DNA of 9,715 bases. Origin: Patescibacteria group bacterium (GTDB lineage Bacteria; Patescibacteriota; Saccharimonadia; CAILAD01; GCA-016700035). Below, piece after piece: positions 1 to 6,124 of this stretch; the first letter of the stretch is position 1, and each line of letters starts with the position of its first letter. Both the position numbers and the translations under genes were made by a program. A model generated the notes under the pieces. It searched no databases, was not told the DNA's origin, and saw only the letters and a list, made by a program, of their open reading frames with translations. The DNA is taken from positions 1-9,715 of the forward strand of contig JAUPVH010000047.1 of the NCBI GenBank assembly GCA_030917125.1. The letters are read 5' to 3'.

Positions 1-44
1 AGGAGAAATCAGGTAAACTAATCAACTGTAGCCCTAAGATATAT

Positions 45-266
45 ATGACAAGTACAAAGGAAGTAATCGAAGTTGAAGGGACTGTTCTCGAAGCGCTCCC
101 AAATGTAACCTTTAAGGTTGAGCTCGAGAACGGTCACATTGTTCTTGCCCATGTATCGGGTAAGATGCGGATGCATTATATAAAAATTCTTCCTGGAGAT
201 AAGGTGACGTTAGAAATGACACCCTACGATCTCAATAAGGGAAGAATTACGTATCGGCATAAATAA
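45..266 (+). CDS. infA: Translation initiation factor IF-1
   Basis: IF-1 is a single-domain OB-fold protein that binds the A site of the 30S subunit during initiation, together with IF-2 and IF-3. The 73-residue product has the family's usual length and nearly canonical sequence: the VEGTVLEALPN segment (residues 11-21), FKVELENGH (23-31), the HVSGKMRMHYI strand region (36-46), LPGDKV (49-54) and the ending GRITYRHK. The frame is open to the window's left edge, but no ATG, GTG or TTG lies upstream in frame, and ATG 45 gives the normal IF-1 N-terminus. No Shine-Dalgarno sequence sits just ahead of this start; the AGGAG at 1-5 is about 40 bases away and too far to serve it. It is the first visible gene of the ribosomal operon, with rpmJ 27 bp downstream. 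Confidence 0.97.
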   Translation: MTSTKEVIEVEGTVLEALPNVTFKVELENGHIVLAHVSGKMRMHYIKILPGDKVTLEMTPYDLNKGRITYRHK

Positions 267-293
267 GCGAAATTAAGGAAAGAATAGATACCC

Positions 294-407
294 GTGAAAG
301 TACGAGCAGGAGTCAAGCCAATGTGTGCGAAATGCAAGGTAGTACGCCGTAAAGGTGTAGTACGGGTTATCTGTGAAAATCCTAAACATAAGCAGCGACA
401 GGGATAA
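294..407 (+). CDS. rpmJ: 50S ribosomal protein L36 (bL36), zinc-ribbon form
   Basis: This 37-residue protein is the small zinc-ribbon protein of the large ribosomal subunit. It starts at GTG 294 (MKVRAGVKPMCAKCKVVRRK) and ends at TAA 405-407. The full zinc ligand set is present: C11, C14, C27 and H32, so it is the C+ type of L36. It also has the family ending PKHKQRQG. The start is supported by AAGGAAAG about 8 bases upstream (275-282) and by an exact match to normal L36 length. It sits between infA and rpsM, its standard place, with only two bases before the rpsM ATG, which suggests coupled translation. Confidence 0.97.
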   Translation: MKVRAGVKPMCAKCKVVRRKGVVRVICENPKHKQRQG

Positions 408-409
408 GC

Positions 410-796
410 ATGGCACGTATAGCAGGTACAAACATTCCGAATGAGAAGCGCATCGAAATTGCCTTGACGTATGTACAGGGTATTGGCTTGACCTCAAGTC
501 ATAAGATTTTGGAAAAAACCAAAATTAATCCCGACACACGTGTGAAGGATTTGACTGAAGCAGAGTTGACAGCACTCCGTAGCGAAATTGATGCAAATTA
601 CGAAGTCGAAGCCGACCTGGCACGTAAGGTTATGCTTAATATCAAGCGACTGAAGGAAATTAAGGCTTATCGTGGACTTCGCCACAATGCTGGGCTTCCT
701 TCACGCGGTCAACGCACTAAGACAAATGGACGTACCCGACGTGGACGTAAGCAGACACAGGGTTCGGGACGTAAGAAAGCCGCGTCAAAGACGTAG
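410..796 (+). CDS. rpsM: 30S ribosomal protein S13 (uS13)
   Basis: S13 sits in the head of the 30S subunit, contacts the P-site tRNA and forms bridges to the 50S subunit. The 128-residue product begins MARIAGTNIPNEKRIEIALTY and carries the helix-two-turn-helix region with YVQGIG (21-26). The tRNA/rRNA-binding segment is RGLRHNAGLPSRGQRTKTNG (residues 88-107), followed by a basic tail rich in R and K. The RGLRH(N)AGLP form differs from the commoner RGLRHRRGLP at two positions. Length is slightly above the usual 118-125 because of the C-terminal KQTQGSGRKKAASKT extension. It follows rpmJ by two bases and is the first gene of the classical alpha operon order rpsM-rpsK-rpsD-rpoA-rplQ. Confidence 0.98.
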   Translation: MARIAGTNIPNEKRIEIALTYVQGIGLTSSHKILEKTKINPDTRVKDLTEAELTALRSEIDANYEVEADLARKVMLNIKRLKEIKAYRGLRHNAGLPSRGQRTKTNGRTRRGRKQTQGSGRKKAASKT

Positions 797-823
797 CGGT
801 AAGACTAGAGGAAACGGAATAGT

Positions 824-1216
824 ATGGCACAAGCGAAAGCAAAAACTCGACGTCGAAAGATCAAGCGCAACCTTCCTAAGGGGCAGGTTCATATTCAGTC
901 GACATTTAATAACACGATTATTAGTGTTACCGATGAAACCGGCAACGTGGTAAGCTGGGCCTCTTCAGGATCGGCTGGCTTTAAGGGGTCTCGCAAAAGT
1001 ACTCCGTACGCTGCGCAGATTGCAACCGAAAAAGCTCTTGAAAAAGCAAAAGACTTTGGTTTAAAGCAGGTTTCTGTGATTGTCCAAGGTATTGGTTCTG
1101 GGCGAGAAAGTGCCATCCGTGCGCTTCAGAACACTGGTGTAGCCGTTACATCTATTCGTGATATTACTGGTGTGCCACATAACGGCTGTCGTCCACGAAA
1201 GGCAAAGAGGAATTAA
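824..1216 (+). CDS. rpsK: 30S ribosomal protein S11 (uS11)
   Basis: S11 is a platform protein of the 30S subunit near the mRNA exit and the S-site. The 130-residue product shows HIQSTFNNTIISVTD (23-37), WASSGSAGFKGSRKSTPYAAQ split across residues 45-65, and IRALQNTGVAVTSIRDITGVPHNGCRPRK towards the end. The Asn-Gly in VPHNGCRP is the conserved site where isoaspartate forms in E. coli S11. The C-terminus is RPRKAKRN where many bacteria have RPPKRRRV. An AGAGGA ribosome-binding site lies about 13 bases before ATG 824. It is followed after two bases by rpsD. Confidence 0.98.
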   Translation: MAQAKAKTRRRKIKRNLPKGQVHIQSTFNNTIISVTDETGNVVSWASSGSAGFKGSRKSTPYAAQIATEKALEKAKDFGLKQVSVIVQGIGSGRESAIRALQNTGVAVTSIRDITGVPHNGCRPRKAKRN

Positions 1217-1218
1217 TT

Positions 1219-1836
1219 ATGGCACGTAATCTTACCCCAATTAGTAAACTTTCGCGTCGTGAAGGTGTACAGCTTCATCCAAAAGCTGCTAAAGCCTTGG
1301 CGAAACGAAACTTTGCTCCTGGTCAGCATGGTCAGGCGCGTCGTCCCAAGCCATCAGACTACGCTGTGCAGTTGCGTGAAAAACAGAAAGTAAAGCGTCT
1401 CTACGGCGTCATGGAAAAACAGTTCCGTCGTTATGTCGGAGAAGCTGAGCGCCGTGAAGGTGTGGCTGGTGAAAACCTTCTTCGCCTTTTGGAACAACGA
1501 CTTGATAACGCTGTCTATCGCTTGGGGCTTGCCCCGTCACGACAAGCTGCCAGACAGATGGTGACTCACGCCCACATTCGCCTGAATGACAAGAAGGTAG
1601 ATGTACCGTCAATCCAGGTAAAAGTTGGTGATATTATTACCATCAAGGAATCCAGCAAAAAGAAGCCATTATTCGCCGATTTGGCTGAGCAGCTTAAGAA
1701 TGATGCTCGCGAAATGCCAAGCTGGTTGAAATTAGATGCAAAGAAAATGGTCGGCACTGTCACGAGCCAGCCACTTCGAGAAGATAGTGACAATTTCATT
1801 GAAGAACAATTAATCATCGAGTTCTACTCGCGCTAA
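1219..1836 (+). CDS. rpsD: 30S ribosomal protein S4 (uS4), cysteine-free form
   Basis: S4 is a primary 16S rRNA binding protein that nucleates 30S assembly; in E. coli it also represses the alpha operon by binding its mRNA. The product is 205 residues, the usual length. The N-terminal part (1-90) has the family features FAPGQHG (32-38) and YAVQLREKQKVKRLYG (48-63). The S4 RNA-binding domain follows at about 95-160 (RLEQRLDNAVYRLG-like region, HAHIRLNDKKVDVPS), and the protein ends EEQLIIEFYSR. The N-terminus has no cysteines, so it is the zinc-free (C-) form. No recognisable translational-repression pseudoknot is visible upstream of rpsM, so autoregulation here is unproven. Confidence 0.98.
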   Translation: MARNLTPISKLSRREGVQLHPKAAKALAKRNFAPGQHGQARRPKPSDYAVQLREKQKVKRLYGVMEKQFRRYVGEAERREGVAGENLLRLLEQRLDNAVYRLGLAPSRQAARQMVTHAHIRLNDKKVDVPSIQVKVGDIITIKESSKKKPLFADLAEQLKNDAREMPSWLKLDAKKMVGTVTSQPLREDSDNFIEEQLIIEFYSR

Positions 1837-1848
1837 GTTAAGTAATTA

Positions 1849-1855
1849 AGAGGAG
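1849..1855 (+). promoter_or_regulatory. Strong Shine-Dalgarno site for rpoA
   Basis: The purine run AGAGGAG ends five bases before the rpoA ATG at 1861. It is the best ribosome-binding site in the left operon and fixes the rpoA start. It lies in a 24-bp gap after the rpsD stop, so rpoA may be initiated independently of rpsD translation. Confidence 0.8.
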
Positions 1856-1860
1856 TCATC

Positions 1861-2799
1861 ATGGCCTTATACGATATCAACCTTCCAGAAATGAAAGAAG
1901 AGCAAGTAAACGAAAGCACTAGCCGCTTTACGATTGCTCCGCTATACCCGGGTTATGGTATGACCATCGGTAACTCAATGCGTCGAGTAATTCTCTCCAG
2001 CCTCGCTGGTGCCGCTGTGACCGCAGTGCGCATTGAAGGTGTGGATCATGAATTTACCACGATTGATGGTATTCAAGAAGATGTTATTAACCTTATTCTC
2101 AACATCAAGCAGCTGAAGGTTAGCTACTCTGGTACCGAATCAGCCACTATGACGCTCTCTAAGAGCGGTAAGGGTGTGGTTACTGCTGGCGATATTCAAA
2201 CTACTGGTGATATGGAAGTGGTGAACAAAGACCTCGAACTTTGCACTATTGATAACGCCAAGACTAAGCTCGAAATTGAATTTAAGGTAGAGCAGGGTCG
2301 AGGATACAGCCCAGTTGAAACTCGTCAGGCAGATCGCTTGCCAGTTGGCTGGATTGCGGTTGATGCTATCTACACGCCAATTAAGCGCGTACGCTTTAAT
2401 ATTGAGAATACTCGTGTTGGCCAAATGACCAACCTAGATAGCCTGGTAATGGAAGTGGAAACTGATGGTTCAATCACACCGGATGCAGCTATGCGCCAAG
2501 CTAGCGAAATCCTCGTTGGGCACTTTCAAGTTATCGCCGGCATGGACGTAGTCTCAGTCGGTGCGGAAGGCATTATGACTGCAGAGGCTAAGGCCGAGGC
2601 AGAACACGGTGCAGTTGCAATTGAGGAGCTTTCACTCTCACAGCGCACCACCAACGCCCTGATCAATAACGACATTGCTACAGTTGGCGATCTGAGTCAG
2701 CTCACCAAGATGGAGTTGAAATCTCTCAAGGGATTTGGTCAGAAGGCATTTGAAGAAGTATTAGAAAAGCTCGAGGAGATTGGTATTAAACTCGCTTAA
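1861..2799 (+). CDS. rpoA: DNA-directed RNA polymerase subunit alpha
   Basis: Alpha dimerises to scaffold assembly of beta and beta' in RNA polymerase, and its C-terminal domain contacts UP-element DNA and activators. The product is 312 residues, normal length. The N-terminal domain (1 to about 235) has the assembly motif PLYPGYGMTIGNSMRRVILSS across residues 27-47, including R41-R42, and VETRQADRLPVGWIAVDAIY-type sequence at 152-171. An acidic/alanine linker (EAKAEAEHG) joins the C-terminal domain (253-309). In the CTD, R262 and N265 match the DNA-contacting R265 and N268 of E. coli, and GFGQKA (291-296) matches the NLGKKS loop: G293 and K295 are kept but the serine is alanine. Both domains are intact, so UP-element recognition should be possible. 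Confidence 0.98.
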   Translation: MALYDINLPEMKEEQVNESTSRFTIAPLYPGYGMTIGNSMRRVILSSLAGAAVTAVRIEGVDHEFTTIDGIQEDVINLILNIKQLKVSYSGTESATMTLSKSGKGVVTAGDIQTTGDMEVVNKDLELCTIDNAKTKLEIEFKVEQGRGYSPVETRQADRLPVGWIAVDAIYTPIKRVRFNIENTRVGQMTNLDSLVMEVETDGSITPDAAMRQASEILVGHFQVIAGMDVVSVGAEGIMTAEAKAEAEHGAVAIEELSLSQRTTNALINNDIATVGDLSQLTKMELKSLKGFGQKAFEEVLEKLEEIGIKLA

Positions 2800-2809
2800 T
2801 TCAAGCGAG
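2791..2809 (+). repeat. Hairpin across the rpoA stop codon
   Basis: CTCGCTT (2791-2797) and AAGCGAG (2803-2809) form a perfect 7-bp stem with the five-base loop AATTC. The rpoA TAA (2797-2799) lies at the top of the stem. No U-tract follows, so it is not a Rho-independent terminator. It could stabilise the upstream mRNA, mark a processing site or tune rpoA-rplQ coupling. Confidence 0.55.
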
Positions 2810-2828
2810 ATTAGCCAGGAACACAATT

Positions 2829-3290
2829 ATGCACGCTCACTACCACACAATATCAAAGCTATCTCGAAAGATAGGCCCACGTAAAGCCGTTATGAAGGGT
2901 CTCTTGGAGTCATTGGTGTTGTACGAACGCATTGAAACCACCGAAGCAAAGGCTAAGGCCCTCAAGCCGACTTTTGATAAGCTCGTAACGAAAGCAAAGC
3001 GCGGTAATCTGCACGACCTACGCACCATACACGCTCAGCTTGGTTCAAAAATTGCTGCCGAAAAACTCACGCAGGAGCTTGTTCATGGTTTTGAAAGCCG
3101 TAACTCGGGCTATACTCGACTTACCAAGACTGGTTGGAGACGAGGCGATGCGGCTGAGATGGTACTCGTTGAGCTTGTATTGGACACCGATTTTGAAGAA
3201 AAATTGAAGAAACTTCAGGAAAAGAAAGCTGCTGAAGCTAAGCCTGCTACCGCTACCAAAGCGGCAAAGACTGAGAAGGGGACGAAATAA
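2829..3290 (+). CDS. rplQ: 50S ribosomal protein L17 (bL17) with C-terminal extension
   Basis: L17 lies near the peptide exit tunnel of the large subunit. The product is 153 residues, longer than the typical 116-125. The core is recognisable: RKAVMKGLLESLVLYERIETTEAKAK across residues 18-43, LKPTFDKLVTKAKRG, and RNSGYTRLTKTGWRRGDAAEMVLVELV near 91-117. The N-terminus MHAHYHTISKLSRKIGP diverges from the usual MRHRKxGRKLxR start, though it keeps the basic K-L-x-R pattern. The C-terminal 30 or so residues are a low-complexity, Lys/Ala-rich tail (EKKAAEAKPATATKAAKTEK), as seen in some other lineages with long L17. The start ATG 2829 has AGGAACAC upstream. Its TAA overlaps the rplM ATG by one base (TAATG), implying coupled translation. 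Confidence 0.95.
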   Translation: MHAHYHTISKLSRKIGPRKAVMKGLLESLVLYERIETTEAKAKALKPTFDKLVTKAKRGNLHDLRTIHAQLGSKIAAEKLTQELVHGFESRNSGYTRLTKTGWRRGDAAEMVLVELVLDTDFEEKLKKLQEKKAAEAKPATATKAAKTEKGTK

Positions 3291-3730
3291 TGAGTACCAT
3301 ACGCACATATCAGGCTAAAGTTGGGGAAGTTGCTTCTACGTGGTACGTAGTTGATGCCACCGATCTTGTGTTAGGTCGACTTGCAACCGTAATTGCTACG
3401 AAGCTTACCGGCAAAGACAAGCCTCAGTACAGCCCGCACGTATTAACTGGTGACACAATTATTGTTATTAACGCTAAGAGCATCGCCGTTACCGGTGCTA
3501 AGATGACTGATAAGAAATATTACCGTCACAGCGGTTATCCAGGTGGCTTAACTGAAACTACGCTTGAAGAGCAGCTTCAAAAAGATCCACGCCGCGTAAT
3601 TGAGCACGCCGTTCGCGGTATGTTGCCAAAAAATAAGTTGGCTCGACACATGATGGGGCGTCTGCACGTATATCCTGGCAGTGAACACCCACATGCTCCG
3701 CAACAGCCTAAGGAATTGAAGGTGAAATAA
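3290..3730 (+). CDS. rplM: 50S ribosomal protein L13 (uL13)
   Basis: L13 is an early-assembly protein of the 50S subunit. The 146-residue product matches the family in length and motifs: WYVVDATDLVLGRLAT (18-33), GKDKPQYSPHVLTGDTIIVI (41-60), the YRHSGYPGGLTE signature (78-89), and AVRGMLPKNKLARHMMGRLHVYPGSEHPH in the C-terminal third, ending PQQPKELKVK. It starts in a TAATG overlap with rplQ and ends in another TAATG overlap with rpsI (3730). The rplM-rpsI pair directly follows rplQ here; the truA and ECF transporter genes found between them in many Firmicutes are absent. Confidence 0.98.
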   Translation: MSTIRTYQAKVGEVASTWYVVDATDLVLGRLATVIATKLTGKDKPQYSPHVLTGDTIIVINAKSIAVTGAKMTDKKYYRHSGYPGGLTETTLEEQLQKDPRRVIEHAVRGMLPKNKLARHMMGRLHVYPGSEHPHAPQQPKELKVK

Positions 3731-4128
3731 TGGCAGAGAAAAAGAATTATTATTACGCTGTAGGGCGACGTAAAACCGCAGTTGCGACTGTGCGCTTGAT
3801 GCACGGCAAAGGTGTTATTACCGTAAATGGTCAGCCTTCTGGAGAATATTTTAACAATGTTGCTCTCTCTAAGCTCATTGCGGTTCCACTTGAACTTGTC
3901 AGTAAGGCCGGCGCCCTTGACGCGGTGGTACGTGTAGAAGGTGGCGGAAAGCGCGGTCAAGTAGACGCAATTCGACTTGGTATTGCTCGTGCACTCGTAG
4001 AGATGAGTGAAGACTATAAGCTCACTTTGAAAAAGGCTGGACTCCTCACGCGCGATCCTCGTGAAAAAGAACGCAAGAAATATGGCCTTAAGAAGGCTCG
4101 TAAGGCGCCTCAGTTCTCAAAGCGTTAA
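3730..4128 (+). CDS. rpsI: 30S ribosomal protein S9 (uS9)
   Basis: S9 is a head protein of the 30S subunit whose C-terminal tail reaches the P-site tRNA anticodon loop. The product is 132 residues, the usual length. It shows YYAVGRRKTAVATVRL (8-23), GKGVITVNG (26-34), the GGGKRGQVDAIRLGIARAL core (71-89), LLTRDPREKERKKYGLKKAR (104-123), and the invariant ending FSKR, whose terminal arginine contacts P-site tRNA. It is the last gene of the left operon: a terminator begins six bases after its TAA. Confidence 0.98.
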   Translation: MAEKKNYYYAVGRRKTAVATVRLMHGKGVITVNGQPSGEYFNNVALSKLIAVPLELVSKAGALDAVVRVEGGGKRGQVDAIRLGIARALVEMSEDYKLTLKKAGLLTRDPREKERKKYGLKKARKAPQFSKR

Positions 4129-4133
4129 CATTC

Positions 4134-4162
4134 AAAACACCCTCTCTTACGAGGGTGTTTTT
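4134..4162 (+). terminator. Rho-independent terminator of the ribosomal operon
   Basis: A perfect 11-bp stem pairs AAAACACCCTC (4134-4144) with GAGGGTGTTTT (4151-4161) around the six-base loop TCTTAC. The right arm ends in a run of five T (4158-4162), and the matching A-run on the left arm would give a U-tract on the opposite strand as well. It begins six bases after the rpsI stop, so it closes the infA-rpsI operon. Confidence 0.93.
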
Positions 4163-4168
4163 AGCTTT

Positions 4169-4197
4169 GTGCCAACTTATCTAAAAACACGTATAAT
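4169..4197 (+). promoter_or_regulatory. Promoter of the channel-rluD-holB-TPR operon
   Basis: The -10 hexamer is a perfect TATAAT (4192-4197). A -35 candidate GTGCCA (4169-4174, four of six matches to TTGACA) lies exactly 17 bp upstream. Transcription would start near 4203-4205, only about 10-20 bases before the possible starts of the channel gene. The position just after a terminator supports a new transcription unit. Confidence 0.8.
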
Positions 4198-4201
4198 GGT
4201 T

Positions 4202-4234
4202 ATGATAAATATGATTGATAAACGTGCTAGATAG
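4202..4234 (+). other. Possible ten-codon leader ORF at the transcript 5' end
   Basis: ATG 4202 falls at or next to the predicted transcription start and opens a ten-codon frame (MINMIDKRAR) ending in TAG 4232-4234. It overlaps, in a different frame, both candidate starts (TTG 4215, GTG 4224) of the channel gene. It could be a leaderless leader peptide that delivers ribosomes to the channel start, or a chance ORF. Confidence 0.3.
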
Positions 4235-5204
4235 ACGACTGTTGCGAAATATTCTCTTAGCAACCCTTGGGCTGATTGCTTTAGGGACGGCTACGTTTAT
4301 GTCGACGGCGGGGTTGTCGTTTTCTGAATCGCTCTACGAAACTGTACTGATTCTTTTATCTCACTTTGATCATTATGGGTTTAAAGATCCGCAAAGTCGT
4401 TGGATGGTGATTTTTCTGGTGTTGAGCTCCTTTGTGGTGGTGGCGTATTTGCTCAAAGTACTGGCGGACTATATAGTGAGTTTAGGAGATGGTTTACGCA
4501 GAAAGCATATGAAGAGAATTACCGCAAAAATACATGACCACTACATAATTTGTGGCCTCGGCCGAGTTGGTTCACAAGTGGCCGACGAGCTCGCTGATGA
4601 TGGGGTTCCTTTTGTGTGCGTAGATAAAGATGAAGATCGTGTAAAAGCCATGATAGCCAAGGGTTATACGGCCATCGTCGGGGACACCACAAAGGAAGAA
4701 GTCTTGAAGAGCTGTGGCATTGAGCGCGCTAAGGGTATCGTAGCTTCGCTTGGTTCAGACAGTGCAAATCTTTTCATCGTTTTAGCAAGTCGTCAGCTGA
4801 ATCCGTATATATTTATCGTGGCGCGCGTAAATCGAGATGAGAATCGAGAGCGCATGCTGCGTGCGGGAGCTGATCGAACCACCATGCCCTATCAAATAGG
4901 CGCCTATCATATGGCAACCACACTGACGCGCCCGAATGTTGTAGATTTTTTGGAAATACTCGCCACCAATAATAATAGTGACTTGGCGGTACACCAAATT
5001 AAAATCGATGAAAGAAGTGATCTGGCCGGCAAGCAGTTGAGCCACCTGTACAAAAATAAGCCTGGAGCAACAATTTTAGCCATGAATTCGGCCGATGGTT
5101 TAAGCAAGGTGAACCCATCGGGTCATGAAGTAGTCTATGCTGGAGACACGCTGATTGTTCTCGGCAATAAAGAGCAGCTCGCTGAGGTTAGCGGCTTAAT
5201 TTAA
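4215..5204 (+). CDS. Two-TM potassium-channel-like protein with RCK (TrkA-N/TrkA-C) domains
   Basis: The 329-residue protein has the layout of MthK/Kch-type ligand-gated K+ channels. TM1 is at about 11-31 and a pore-helix-like segment at about 36-50. TM2 is at about 62-84. An RCK-N Rossmann domain (108 to about 245) has GLGRVG at 114-119, D137 at the end of strand 2 and GD at 156-157. A TrkA-C/RCK-C domain occupies about 256-329. Where a K+ filter should read TVGYGD it has SHFDHYGF (49-56), keeping only Tyr-Gly, so ion selectivity cannot be assumed. A TGA at 4212 directly precedes TTG 4215. GTG 4224 is an equally possible start (three residues shorter), and neither has a Shine-Dalgarno site. 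It is the first gene of its operon, with a TAATG overlap to rluD. A non-conducting NAD/nucleotide-sensing membrane protein is the alternative. Confidence 0.85.
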   Translation: MINVLDRRLLRNILLATLGLIALGTATFMSTAGLSFSESLYETVLILLSHFDHYGFKDPQSRWMVIFLVLSSFVVVAYLLKVLADYIVSLGDGLRRKHMKRITAKIHDHYIICGLGRVGSQVADELADDGVPFVCVDKDEDRVKAMIAKGYTAIVGDTTKEEVLKSCGIERAKGIVASLGSDSANLFIVLASRQLNPYIFIVARVNRDENRERMLRAGADRTTMPYQIGAYHMATTLTRPNVVDFLEILATNNNSDLAVHQIKIDERSDLAGKQLSHLYKNKPGATILAMNSADGLSKVNPSGHEVVYAGDTLIVLGNKEQLAEVSGLI

Positions 5205-6124
5205 TGATGGTAAAAAAAGCTCAAGGGGGAGAAACTTTCGTGATTGACGGAAGTAAGGCTGGCCAGCGCCTTGATAGTGTGCTGGCAGCTTTAGTGCCTG
5301 AGGTCAGTCGCAACTTATGGCAGCGAGCAATAGCTTCTGGAGAAGTCTTGCTTGATGGAAAAGCTGTCCGTTCATCGCAAAAAGTGCTGTTTGGATCGCA
5401 TATACATATTCTCACGCGACCCAAAATTGAAGAGCCTAAGCTAGTAGCCGCGGTTGAGCCAGAGATATTGTATGAAGATGATGATGTGTTTGTGGTGAAT
5501 AAGCCTGCCGGGATGATTGCGCATCCAAAGCCAGGTAAAGAAGAGCCGAGTTTGGCGGGGGTATTTGAAAAGCGAGTTGTTGATGACCGACCCATGCGTC
5601 CGGGTATTATCCATCGCCTAGATCGTGACACCTCGGGAGTAACCATTTTAGCGCGCAACCCTGAGGCACGCAGTCATCTAGAGGCAGCCTTTCGAGCTCG
5701 CCGGGTTGAGAAAATCTACTGGGCATTGGTGTGGGGAGAGTTTGGTAAGGGCGTGAAGCGTCTGCAGTTTGCTTTGGCTCCAGCTGGCAAGCGAGTAGGG
5801 ATGATGCGAGTGGATCCGTTGGGTAAGCCATCAGAAACGCTTGTGCGCCAGTTGAGTGATGGTGATGGGGTTTCTTTGGTTGAAGCGCGACCACGGACCG
5901 GGCGCACACATCAAATTCGCGTGCATTTGGCTGCTATTGGTCATCCAATTTTAGGAGATGCTACCTACGGTCGTCAGGACGGGGTGGCGCGCCAGATGCT
6001 TCATGCCTACAGCTTGTCGTTAGTGTTACCAAATGGCAAACATCACACTTTTCAGGCTTCTCTCCCTGGTGACTTTCAGGCTACAATGAATACATATAAA
6101 TGCGCATACAAAATTGATGACTAA
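5204..6124 (+). CDS. rluD: RluA/RluD-family 23S rRNA pseudouridine synthase
   Basis: This enzyme isomerises specific uridines to pseudouridine in RNA, for RluD at helix 69 of 23S rRNA. The 306-residue product has an N-terminal S4 RNA-binding domain (about 17-72: GQRLDSVLAAL, SRNLWQRAIASGEVLLDGK), then the catalytic domain. Motifs are VVNKPAGMIAHP (97-108), HRLDRDTSG (137-145) with catalytic Asp140, RTGRTHQIRVHL (231-242) and GHPILGDATYG (246-256). The S4 domain plus full length point to the RluD/RluC branch, but the exact target uridines cannot be read from sequence, so the symbol is provisional. The start overlaps the channel stop by one base (TAATG); a second ATG follows immediately at 5207. 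The C-terminus overlaps holB by 8 bp. Confidence 0.93.
   Translation: MMVKKAQGGETFVIDGSKAGQRLDSVLAALVPEVSRNLWQRAIASGEVLLDGKAVRSSQKVLFGSHIHILTRPKIEEPKLVAAVEPEILYEDDDVFVVNKPAGMIAHPKPGKEEPSLAGVFEKRVVDDRPMRPGIIHRLDRDTSGVTILARNPEARSHLEAAFRARRVEKIYWALVWGEFGKGVKRLQFALAPAGKRVGMMRVDPLGKPSETLVRQLSDGDGVSLVEARPRTGRTHQIRVHLAAIGHPILGDATYGRQDGVARQMLHAYSLSLVLPNGKHHTFQASLPGDFQATMNTYKCAYKIDD

Noticed and set aside
1..44. End of an upstream gene (map or adk would be usual)
   Set aside because: Frames 1 and 2 close after only six and four codons (RRNQVN, GEIR), too little to recognise any product; AGGAG at 1-5 has no start codon at a suitable distance.
672..953. 93-residue plus-strand ORF
   Set aside because: It overlaps the end of rpsM and the start of rpsK in another frame, and both of those are certain; the product has no family resemblance.
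3577..3960. 127-residue minus-strand ORF
   Set aside because: Antisense to rplM and rpsI, both with canonical sequences; no independent coding signal.
5221..5658. 145-residue minus-strand ORF
   Set aside because: It lies wholly antisense to the conserved pseudouridine synthase, is Ser/Arg/Pro-rich in the manner of a shadow frame, and resembles no family.
6095..6100. TATAAA as an internal promoter for the delta' gene
   Set aside because: It lies inside the end of rluD, has no TG extension and no -35 match at 17 bp; the overlapping genes are better read as one operon.
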